Assembly: GCF_024622195.1 (NCBI RefSeq)
Contig: NZ_JANKBI010000030.1
Span: forward strand, 1 to 32,618
From: Murimonas intestini
GTDB taxonomy: Bacteria; Bacillota; Clostridia; Lachnospirales; Lachnospiraceae
Length of the DNA stretch: 32,618 nt
Direction: 5' to 3'
The notes under the pieces were generated by a model, which was not told the DNA's origin, did not search any database, and was given only the letters and a program-made list of their open reading frames with translations. The translations under genes and the position numbers were made by a program. Of this stretch, positions 1 to 6,322 are shown piece after piece; the stretch's first letter is position 1; every line of letters begins with the position of its first letter.

Positions 1-180
1 TGCATCAGCAAACGCACCGAGTTTCCGGCCGCCTTTTGCGTTTCAAGCAGTCTCCGGGGCCTTAGAGTTTCACGACGCAGCGGTTGGACTGAACCACGAA
101 CTCTCCCACCCGCCTGCTCCTCCCACTGATTCACTACCTACAATGCAAAGCGTCCCCACGCCTCTAATCAGCTAAACAGC
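1..180 (-). ncRNA. Candidate structured non-coding RNA, cut by the window edge
   Basis: No credible protein is encoded here, and the stretch looks clearly richer in G and C than the AT-rich bases after it. On the minus strand it holds GAGTT...AACTC (about 66-104) enclosing GGTT/AACC, and a hairpin AAACGCA...TGCGTTT (about 9-43) with an inner CCG/CGG. The base composition and nested pairing suggest a stable RNA. It does not match my memory of tmRNA, SRP RNA, RNase P or 6S RNA. The raiA-type RNA of Firmicutes is a possible identity, but I cannot confirm it. The strand is uncertain, and the molecule may continue beyond position 1. Confidence 0.4.
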
Positions 181-189
181 AATATAATA

Positions 190-225
190 AATAGCCGCCC
201 ACAAAACATAATGTGTCCGGCTATT
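190..225 (-). terminator. Terminator-like hairpin after the DUF975 gene
   Basis: AATAGCCG (190-197) pairs perfectly with CGGCTATT (218-225), with a further CACA/TGTG pairing inside. It lies just past the stop of the DUF975 gene. On the minus strand it is followed by a T-rich but broken tract, so termination strength is uncertain. The hairpin could also work in the other orientation for an RNA ending here. Confidence 0.5.
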
Positions 226-248
226 GTTATCTTTGTATTTTCACATTT

Positions 249-962
249 TTAAATTTCTCCCGTAAGATCCTGATAAAAGGATGTGACCGTCATCTCTATA
301 TACGGGACAAGCCACAGCAGACCTATATAACAGCTGAGGACGGAAAGGAATATCCACCCAAAGAAGCTGATGATCAGATAGAAATATCTTCCTTTATTCC
401 CAAGCATCATATCTTTGCTGGTATTTAAAATCTCCATAACAGTCAGCTCAGGGCGGTCCACCAGCAGATAGTATACCTGTGAGTATCTGAGTGACAGGAT
501 GACTCCCAGAACACCGCCTGCAATTCCCAGGAGAAGCCCTATGATGCCAAGCGCCAGGATATCTGTGCCGATGTAGAGGAGGATCAGGATCAGGTAAGGC
601 GCCATGCAGCCAACTATCATGAGGTAAATGAGGGCGGCGGCGCCCAGTATCCTGTCCGGCCTGTGTGTAAATCCGTAAAATATGTCCGTGATGCCATAGG
701 GCAGGTTTCTGGACATGTTCAGGAAGAGCCTTGCCACACCGGCAGCAAATATAGAGGACAGCAGTGTCAGGATAATACTGCAGATGAAAAAGGTTATCTT
801 GTTTATAGTGGAAGGGACGATGAGTATCATGGAGATGAGCATGCTGCATCCGAATGACATCAGGAAAATCAGCAGGAGTGCGCCCATAGCAACTGAATAT
901 CTGCCCATCATCTTTCCTTTGGCAATACTTTTTAATTCTGAAGATGTCTTTTTTGAATCCAT
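249..962 (-). CDS. DUF975 family integral membrane protein
   Basis: The protein has 237 residues and is strongly hydrophobic, with about five or six membrane segments. The N-terminus (LKSIAKGKMMGRYSVAMG) and the C-terminal part (TSKDMMLGNKGRYFYLIISF, then GWIFLSVLSCYIGLLWLVPY) match the pattern I know for DUF975 proteins, which are common in Firmicutes and have no defined biochemical role. No catalytic residues are evident. A GGAG sequence lies about 9 bases before the ATG at 962, and a promoter sits about 35 bases upstream, so the gene is probably transcribed alone. Its neighbour, the AraC gene, is on the same strand but is separated by a hairpin. The family call is fairly sure; the function is unknown. 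Confidence 0.75.
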   Translation of the reverse strand: MDSKKTSSELKSIAKGKMMGRYSVAMGALLLIFLMSFGCSMLISMILIVPSTINKITFFICSIILTLLSSIFAAGVARLFLNMSRNLPYGITDIFYGFTHRPDRILGAAALIYLMIVGCMAPYLILILLYIGTDILALGIIGLLLGIAGGVLGVILSLRYSQVYYLLVDRPELTVMEILNTSKDMMLGNKGRYFYLIISFFGWIFLSVLSCYIGLLWLVPYIEMTVTSFYQDLTGEI

Positions 963-996
963 AAATTATGCTCCAATCTGTCATTTCATAGGAATC

Positions 997-1026
997 AGTA
1001 TAGCATACCTCCCATGTAAAAATCAA
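997..1026 (-). promoter_or_regulatory. Promoter of the DUF975 gene
   Basis: On the minus strand TTGATT (1026-1021) and TATACT (1002-997) are separated by 18 bases. The predicted start of transcription is about 30 bases before the DUF975 start codon. Confidence 0.55.
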
Positions 1027-1066
1027 TGTGAAAAGTCTTGCAGCATGGAGATTACGGAGCGTGTCA

Positions 1067-1105
1067 GTTACTGTTCACACATCGCCATCCCGGAGTGAAC
1101 AGTAA
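1067..1105 (-). terminator. Inverted repeat after the AraC gene, probable terminator
   Basis: TTACTGTTCAC (1068-1078) and GTGAACAGTAA (1095-1105) are exact reverse complements around a 16-base loop, directly after the AraC stop codon. There is no clear T tract, so it may be a repeat-derived 3' stabiliser rather than a strong terminator. The arm resembles the GTAACTATTCA repeat seen elsewhere in the window. Confidence 0.45.
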
Positions 1106-1111
1106 TGCGTG

Positions 1112-1996
1112 TCAGGTTGACAGCAGAGTTCCGTTCAGATACATATCACGCAGCTCCTTGGGGGAAACGCCGTATTCTTTTTTAAAGGCCCTGAAGAAAC
1201 TGGAGTAGTCATGAAAGCCGTACTGTTCAAATATTCTGCTGACCGGTTCACCGCAGAGGATGGCGTCACGGCAGGCGGAAAGGCGTTTTTTCAGGATATA
1301 CTGGTGCAGGGAAATTCCCATATTATCTTTAAATGCATGGGAGATGTGGAATTTACTCACATAAAACTCCTGGGCAAGCTTATCCAGTGAGAGCTCCTCA
1401 TCCAGATGTGCAGAGATATAGTCACATATGCCCAGGTAAAGAGGAAGGGAGGAATCTCCTCTGTTCTGGTGGTTCTGCTCATAGACAAGGCGGTTCAGAT
1501 ATAAGATCAGGCTGTTAACATCTAAAGATACTTTTGCCTCTTTTCCAAACCGGGTACTTTTTGTTTCTTCTATCAGCTGGAATATTATGGACTGGATGGC
1601 ATTAAAGGCAATGGCGTCTGTGGAAAATACGTGGCGCTTTGCCGTGGTCACCAGCTGCATGAGATAGATATAGTCTGTGGAAGCCTGTGTCAGCCGCTCA
1701 CAATACCCTTTGCTGAGCCAGAGAACGAATCTGCGGTACGGCAGGTCCGGGGACAAAAAAGAGGGGTAGTGGGATGCACCGGGGGGGATCAGAAGAAAAT
1801 CTCCCGGTCTTACCCTGTGGGGTATCCCATCTATATACAGATTGATCTCACCCTCCAGAAAAAAATAAAATTCATAATAAGTGTGGGAATGAGGCGCAAC
1901 ATTTGGAAGAACCGTGTCATTGTAATAATAAATTTCAAAATCTTTGGACAACATATACTGACGGGTAGAAAAGGCCGTCTGAAGGTTTTTTTTCAT
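1112..1996 (-). CDS. AraC-family regulator with cupin sensor domain
   Basis: The protein has 294 residues from the ATG at 1996. That start is chosen because AGGAGG lies just upstream and a promoter lies further up; the frame stays open further upstream but runs over the promoters. Residues about 10-150 form an AraC-type cupin, visible in PHSHTYYEFYFFLEGEI and RPGDFLLIPPGASHYPSF. The last 100 residues carry the double helix-turn-helix, including LSLDKLAQEFYVSKFHISHA and the signature region FHDYSSFFRAFKKEYGVSPK. It is divergent from uxuA, so it is probably the local regulator of uxuAB, responding to a uronate or related sugar. The family is sure; the target and ligand are inferred from position. 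Confidence 0.88.
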   Translation of the reverse strand: MKKNLQTAFSTRQYMLSKDFEIYYYNDTVLPNVAPHSHTYYEFYFFLEGEINLYIDGIPHRVRPGDFLLIPPGASHYPSFLSPDLPYRRFVLWLSKGYCERLTQASTDYIYLMQLVTTAKRHVFSTDAIAFNAIQSIIFQLIEETKSTRFGKEAKVSLDVNSLILYLNRLVYEQNHQNRGDSSLPLYLGICDYISAHLDEELSLDKLAQEFYVSKFHISHAFKDNMGISLHQYILKKRLSACRDAILCGEPVSRIFEQYGFHDYSSFFRAFKKEYGVSPKELRDMYLNGTLLST

Positions 1997-2029
1997 AAGA
2001 TCCTCCTGTCTTTTTCGTGCTTTAACTCC

Positions 2030-2058
2030 AGTATAGTACAAAACAACAAGATTTGCAA
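2030..2058 (-). promoter_or_regulatory. Promoter of the AraC-family gene
   Basis: On the minus strand TTGCAA (2058-2053) and TATACT (2035-2030) are 17 bases apart, and the start codon follows at 1996. It is back to back with the uxuA promoter. Confidence 0.65.
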
Positions 2059-2073
2059 TATAGACAACAATTT

Positions 2074-2107
2074 CGCCAATTGGATTTTTCCGCCAATGAA
2101 ATATAAT
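2074..2107 (+). promoter_or_regulatory. uxuA promoter with CGCCAAT direct repeats
   Basis: TTGGAT (2080-2085) and TATAAT (2102-2107) are 16 bases apart. Two direct copies of CGCCAAT lie at 2074-2080 and 2091-2097, 17 bases apart, one touching the -35 and one in the spacer. AraC-type regulators usually bind direct repeats, so these are candidate operator halves. A short palindrome, CTGCCAGTTGGCAG, follows at 2125-2138 near the predicted 5' end of the message. Confidence 0.6.
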
Positions 2108-2168
2108 GATATTAAGAATTAAATCTGCCAGTTGGCAGGTGTAAAATAAAAAAAGGAAGGTATTAATT

Positions 2169-3236
2169 ATGGAAATGACATTAAGGTGGTACGGGAGCAA
2201 ATTTGATTCAGTGACGCTTGAGCAGATCAGGCAGATTCCGGGGGTAAAAGGTGTCATTACTACTCTCTATGATACAGCGCCGGGCGAGGTATGGAGCCGG
2301 GAAGCTATCAGGGCTATGAAAGATGAGGTAGAGGCAGCAGGACTCTGCGTGGCAGGAATCGAGAGCGTGAATGTACATGACGCTATTAAGATCGGTTCTC
2401 CTGACAGAGACAAGTATATCGAAAACTATATCCAGACTCTGGAGAATCTTGGGTTAGAAGATATCCATCTTGTATGCTATAACTTTATGCCTGTATTTGA
2501 CTGGACAAGAACAGAACTGGCAAGAAAGCGTCCGGACGGGTCAACTGTACTGGCATACAACCAGGAGACAGTCAATAACCTGAACCCTGAGAAGATGTTT
2601 GAGTCTGTTGATTCTAATTCAAATGGATTTATCATGCCGGGCTGGGAGCCGGAACGTCTTGCAAAGGTTAAAGAATTATTTGAACTTTACAAAGATGTAG
2701 ATGACGAAAAATTATTCCAGAACCTGAAGTATTTCCTTGAGAAGATCATGCCTGTATGTGACAAGTATGATATCAATATGGCTATCCATCCGGACGATCC
2801 TGCCTGGAGCGTATTCGGACTGCCGCGTATCATCATCAACAAAGAGAATATCCTGCGCATGACTAAGATGGTGGACAATCCCCACAACGGAGTTACCTTC
2901 TGCTCAGGTTCCTACGGAACAAACCTGGAAAATGACCTTCCTGATATGATCCGTTCATTAAAAGGAAGAATCCACTTTGCACATGTAAGGAATTTGAAAT
3001 TTAATTCCCCGACAGATTTTGAAGAGGCAGCACATCTGTCTGCTGACGGAAATTTTGATATGTATGCGATCATGAAAGCATTATATGATATAGGATTCGA
3101 AGGACCTATCCGCCCTGACCATGGAAGGATGATCTGGGGAGAGGTGGCAATGCCTGGATACGGCCTGTATGACAGAGCTTTAGGAGCCACTTATCTGAAC
3201 GGACTTTGGGAAGCTATTGAAAAGAGCAGCAAATAA
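2169..3236 (+). CDS. uxuA: Mannonate dehydratase
   Basis: UxuA converts D-mannonate to 2-keto-3-deoxygluconate, a cytoplasmic step in glucuronate degradation. The protein has 355 residues, close to the usual size of Gram-positive members. The start MEMTLRWYGSKFDSVTLEQI and the metal-site neighbourhoods are recognisable: NFMPVFDWTRTEL near residue 105, IHPDDP with His207, CSGSYGT with Cys245, FAHVRN with His272, and PDHGRM near the end. GGAAGG precedes the ATG. uxuB follows after 13 bases, so the two are co-transcribed from the promoter at 2080. No uronate isomerase or glucuronidase gene lies in this window, so the upstream steps must be encoded elsewhere. Confidence 0.95.
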   Translation: MEMTLRWYGSKFDSVTLEQIRQIPGVKGVITTLYDTAPGEVWSREAIRAMKDEVEAAGLCVAGIESVNVHDAIKIGSPDRDKYIENYIQTLENLGLEDIHLVCYNFMPVFDWTRTELARKRPDGSTVLAYNQETVNNLNPEKMFESVDSNSNGFIMPGWEPERLAKVKELFELYKDVDDEKLFQNLKYFLEKIMPVCDKYDINMAIHPDDPAWSVFGLPRIIINKENILRMTKMVDNPHNGVTFCSGSYGTNLENDLPDMIRSLKGRIHFAHVRNLKFNSPTDFEEAAHLSADGNFDMYAIMKALYDIGFEGPIRPDHGRMIWGEVAMPGYGLYDRALGATYLNGLWEAIEKSSK

Positions 3237-3249
3237 GGGGGAAATAAAA

Positions 3250-4860
3250 ATGAGGTTAAATGAAGAAGGTTTAAAGAACAGGCAAGAGTGGGAAGCAGCC
3301 GGATACGCTCTTCCCCAGTATGACAGGCAGGCAGTGAAGAAAAAAACAGAAGAGGCACCGTTCTGGATCCATTTCGGAGCTGGCAATATCTTCAGGGCAT
3401 TTCAGGCAAATGTAGTACAGAATCTGCTGAATGACGGAGTGCTGGACAGAGGCCTGATTGCTGCAGAGGGCTTTGACGGAGAGATCGTGGAGAAACTTTA
3501 CAGACCTCATGACAGCTACAGCGTTCTGGTGACATTAAAGGCAGACGGAACTGTCGAGAAAACAGTTGTGGGAAGCGTAGTGGAAGCGCTTGTCGCTGAC
3601 CCGGCAAAGGAAGAGGATTTTAGCAGGCTCAGGGAGATCTTCAGACAGCCTTCCCTTCAGATGGCTACTTTTACTATCACTGAAAAAGGATACAGCCTGA
3701 AAAATGCAGCCGGAGAATATCTGGATGCAGTTGCCGCAGATATGGAAGCAGGGCCTGAAAAACCAGTCAGCTATATTGGAAAAGTTTCTTCTCTGCTCTA
3801 TGAGCGTTTCCTGGCAGGAGAACTCCCCATAGCAATGGTAAGCATGGATAACTGCTCACACAATGGCGATAAGCTCTGTGCAGCGATTTCAGCATATGCA
3901 GAGACATGGGATAAAAAAGGTCTTGTAAAAGAAGGCTTTGCTGCATATGTGAGCGGCAAAAAAGTCAGCTTCCCGTGGACAATGATAGACAAGATCACAC
4001 CGAGGCCTGATGAGACTGTCAAGGGAATCCTTCTGAATGATGGTATAGAAGACCTGGATCAGATCGTTACAAGTAAAAAGACATACGCTGCACCTTTCGT
4101 AAATGCGGAAGAATGTGAATATCTTGTTATAGAAGATGATTTCCCAAATGGAAGGGAAGCGCTGGAAAAAGGCGGACTGATCTTTACGGACAGAGAGACT
4201 GTTGATAAAGTGGAAAAGATGAAGGTCTGCACCTGCTTAAATCCTCTTCATACAACACTGGCAGTATTTGGATGTCTGCTGGGCTATGATCTGATCTCAA
4301 AAGAGATGAAGGATCCGGTGCTGAAAAAGCTGGTTGAGATCATCGGACATGAAGAAGGAATGCCTGTAGTGGTAGACCCGGGCATTATCAGACCGGAAAA
4401 ATTCCTGGATGAGGTCTTAAATGTACGTATCCCGAATCCGTTCATGCCGGATACACCTCAGAGGATCGCTACAGATACATCACAGAAGCTGGCAATCCGC
4501 TTTGGGGAGACGATCAAGGCATATATGGCCTCAGATAAACTGGATGTAAAGAATCTGAAGAGAATACCTCTTGTATTTGCAGGATGGCTGCGTTACCTCA
4601 TGGGTATCAACGATAAAGGTGAAAAATTCGAACTCAGCCCGGATCCTATGCTGCCTACACTCTGTGCAGTCATGGAACAGGTTAAGCTGGGAGAGAGCTT
4701 TGACGCTGAGAAAATCTTAAAACCTGTACTTTCTGATGAAAAGATATTTGGCGTAGATCTGTATAAGGCAGGACTCGCTGATGACGTAATCAAATATTTT
4801 ACAGAAATGAATGCAGGACCGGGAGCTGTGGAAGCAGTTCTTAAGAAGTATACAGCATAA
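3250..4860 (+). CDS. uxuB: D-fructuronate (mannonate) oxidoreductase, mannitol dehydrogenase family
   Basis: The enzyme reduces D-fructuronate to D-mannonate with NADH, providing the substrate of UxuA. The protein has 536 residues from the ATG at 3250, which follows AAGGGGG; an in-frame ATG at 3217 lies inside uxuA and lacks a suitable site. The N-terminal Rossmann segment WIHFGAGNIFRAFQANVV is near residue 40. The family signature KMKVCTCLNPLHTTLAVFG is near residue 325 and carries the Lys, Asn and His typical of the mannitol dehydrogenase family. A C-terminal helical domain follows. Pairing with uxuA favours fructuronate reductase over a mannitol or tagaturonate enzyme, though sequence alone does not separate these fully. 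Confidence 0.9.
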   Translation: MRLNEEGLKNRQEWEAAGYALPQYDRQAVKKKTEEAPFWIHFGAGNIFRAFQANVVQNLLNDGVLDRGLIAAEGFDGEIVEKLYRPHDSYSVLVTLKADGTVEKTVVGSVVEALVADPAKEEDFSRLREIFRQPSLQMATFTITEKGYSLKNAAGEYLDAVAADMEAGPEKPVSYIGKVSSLLYERFLAGELPIAMVSMDNCSHNGDKLCAAISAYAETWDKKGLVKEGFAAYVSGKKVSFPWTMIDKITPRPDETVKGILLNDGIEDLDQIVTSKKTYAAPFVNAEECEYLVIEDDFPNGREALEKGGLIFTDRETVDKVEKMKVCTCLNPLHTTLAVFGCLLGYDLISKEMKDPVLKKLVEIIGHEEGMPVVVDPGIIRPEKFLDEVLNVRIPNPFMPDTPQRIATDTSQKLAIRFGETIKAYMASDKLDVKNLKRIPLVFAGWLRYLMGINDKGEKFELSPDPMLPTLCAVMEQVKLGESFDAEKILKPVLSDEKIFGVDLYKAGLADDVIKYFTEMNAGPGAVEAVLKKYTA

Positions 4861-4861
4861 A

Positions 4862-4890
4862 TTGACAATCCGCGCCCGTTCTGATACAGT
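4862..4890 (+). promoter_or_regulatory. Probable promoter of the DUF2752 gene
   Basis: TTGACA (4862-4867) and TACAGT (4885-4890) are 17 bases apart, starting right after the uxuB stop. A small palindrome, ATACAG-TATG-CTGTAT (4884-4899), covers the -10. No clear terminator separates this from uxuB. Confidence 0.5.
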
Positions 4891-4921
4891 ATGCTGTATG
4901 AGAAGAAGGGACGGACAGTAA

Positions 4922-5395
4922 ATGGAAGCAGAAGAAGAGAAAAAGAGAGCATATGATATAGAGGAGGAAGACAGAAGGCGGCGGGAGAAGAGGACCTTAT
5001 ATTATATAGGTCTGGGCCTTCTGGCGGCGGCAGGGGTCATCCTACTTATATCACGGATATCAGGCTTCTCTTTAAACTATCTCCTGCTTCCATGTCTTTT
5101 TCATTCGCTTACGGGGTATTATTGTCCAGGATGCGGAGGGACGAGAGCTGTCACGAGCCTGCTGCATGGACATATACTGGAATCCCTTTATTATCATCCC
5201 TTTGTTGTATATGCAGCTGCAGTCTGCGCTGTTTTTATGGTGACGAACACCATAGAGCTTGTGAGCGGAGGACGCTGTAAAATCGGGATGGAGTTCAGGA
5301 AAAGATATGTCTATATCGGTGTTGTAATCGTGGCTGTCAATTTTATAGTAAAAAATGCTGTCCTCCTTTTCGGCGGCTGTGCAATGATTGGATAA
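4922..5395 (+). CDS. DUF2752 family membrane protein
   Basis: The protein has 157 residues. A highly charged N-terminus (about 30 residues rich in Glu, Lys and Arg) is followed by three or four hydrophobic segments. The motif CPGCGGTRA starting at residue 69 is the hallmark of DUF2752, and the stretch SLLHGHILESLYYHPFV after it also fits the family. The biochemical role is not known. The ribosome binding site is modest (AAGGGACG). The gene probably has its own promoter at 4862 and ends at a strong hairpin shared with the converging gene, so it appears to be a single-gene unit unrelated to uxuAB. Confidence 0.85.
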   Translation: MEAEEEKKRAYDIEEEDRRRREKRTLYYIGLGLLAAAGVILLISRISGFSLNYLLLPCLFHSLTGYYCPGCGGTRAVTSLLHGHILESLYYHPFVVYAAAVCAVFMVTNTIELVSGGRCKIGMEFRKRYVYIGVVIVAVNFIVKNAVLLFGGCAMIG

Positions 5396-5423
5396 AATGA
5401 TAAGCTGAAAATGAACTGCAGTA

Positions 5424-5484
5424 AATATAAAGAGAAGATGTGCCCGGAGCTTAAAATGCTGCCTGCACATCTTCTCTTTATATT
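5424..5484. terminator. Bidirectional terminator between converging genes
   Basis: AATATAAAGAGAAGATGTGC (5424-5443) and its exact reverse complement (5465-5484) form a perfect 20-bp stem with an inner AGC/GCT. AT-rich ends give T-rich tracts in both directions. The right arm covers the stop codon of the minus-strand gene at 5478-5480. Confidence 0.85.
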
Positions 5485-6173
5485 ATGTTATCTTGTTCCT
5501 GCTGCCGGATCTTGCGGCTGCGGCTGTTGTCTTTCCCATTCAGGTAATCTTCCAGCCAGTCCTTCATATCATTATAATTGCTGATCTCGCCGTCCTGTCC
5601 TGACTGTCCCTCATAGAACTGCTCATATTGTCTGAGCATATCAATGAATCCATCCACCCCGTACCTTGAGAAAGTGGAAGCTACGGAAGCCACTGTCAGA
5701 AACAGAGAGAGGGCGGCTCCTGCCACAGCCAGCCAAAGTCCCGACTTGGCACGTGGAGGCAGCGTGCGGTCACTGCCCTGTGAAAGTACTGCCAAAATAA
5801 CACCGATCACTCCAAGAGGGATAGCTAAGTAAAAGCAGCAGGAAGTGACAAGGGAGATGATACCCAGTATCATAGCTGCAGTAGCCATTCCATTGGGCGG
5901 TGCCTGCTGGTAATTATTCCCGTAGATCCCCCCGCCGAAGCCATTGTACTGTCCGCTGCCATTTTGATAGCCATTGCCGTTCGGCTCATGATAATCACCC
6001 CGGTGATATAATCGGCCGTTCTCGTACCAGCTCTCAGGGCTGTTGTCTGTATTGGCGCTGTTTTCTGCATTTTTATCCATATCGCCGGAAGCTTCAGTAT
6101 TTCCGGATTCCGGGTCTGATGCACTACCATCCCGGATATCTGAAGGGATATGATCCCTGTCTTTTAAGTCCAT
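5478..6173 (-). CDS. DUF4190-like membrane protein with Asn/Gly/Tyr-rich linker
   Basis: The protein has 231 residues from the ATG at 6173, chosen because GAGGAG lies 8 bases upstream; an in-frame ATG at 6236 falls inside the promoter. The first 60 residues are acidic and polar. A low-complexity part rich in Asn, Gly and Tyr follows (NGYQNGSGQYNGFGGGIYGN). Two membrane segments lie at about 95-130 and 143-165, with the spacing of DUF4190 proteins (GMATAAMILGIISLV, then SGLWLAVAGAALSLFLTVAS). A soluble C-terminal tail ends in basic and Gln residues. Such proteins are common near the envelope of Firmicutes and have no known activity. It is transcribed alone and divergently from tex. Confidence 0.7.
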   Translation of the reverse strand: MDLKDRDHIPSDIRDGSASDPESGNTEASGDMDKNAENSANTDNSPESWYENGRLYHRGDYHEPNGNGYQNGSGQYNGFGGGIYGNNYQQAPPNGMATAAMILGIISLVTSCCFYLAIPLGVIGVILAVLSQGSDRTLPPRAKSGLWLAVAGAALSLFLTVASVASTFSRYGVDGFIDMLRQYEQFYEGQSGQDGEISNYNDMKDWLEDYLNGKDNSRSRKIRQQEQDNII

Positions 6174-6207
6174 AATGTATCTCCTCTCGTTACTGGCCAC
6201 GGAGAGA

Positions 6208-6236
6208 ACAGTAATCTCCTCCCGGGCTTTTCTCAA
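6208..6236 (-). promoter_or_regulatory. Promoter of the DUF4190-like gene
   Basis: On the minus strand TTGAGA (6236-6231) and TACTGT (6213-6208) are 17 bases apart, giving a start about 30 bases before the ATG at 6173. Confidence 0.5.
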
Positions 6237-6253
6237 TTAGTGCTATGATACCA

Positions 6254-6283
6254 TAGACAAAAATGAAACACAAGTGGTATAAT
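6254..6283 (+). promoter_or_regulatory. tex promoter
   Basis: TAGACA (6254-6259) and TATAAT (6278-6283) are 18 bases apart. The predicted transcription start near 6290 lies after the in-frame ATG at 6263, which supports the later tex start at 6323. Confidence 0.65.
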
Positions 6284-6322
6284 CAGAACCGAATTGAGAA
6301 TATAAAGGAGAAATTTAAGTAC

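Noticed and set aside
448..1026. 192-codon minus-strand frame overlapping the DUF975 gene
   Set aside because: It is a shadow in another frame with His, Pro and Cys-rich composition, while the DUF975 frame has a recognisable family pattern.
1997..2257. Upstream extension of the AraC reading frame by 87 residues
   Set aside because: It would cover both divergent promoters and overlap the start of uxuA. The ATG at 1996 has a good AGGAGG site and the normal family start.
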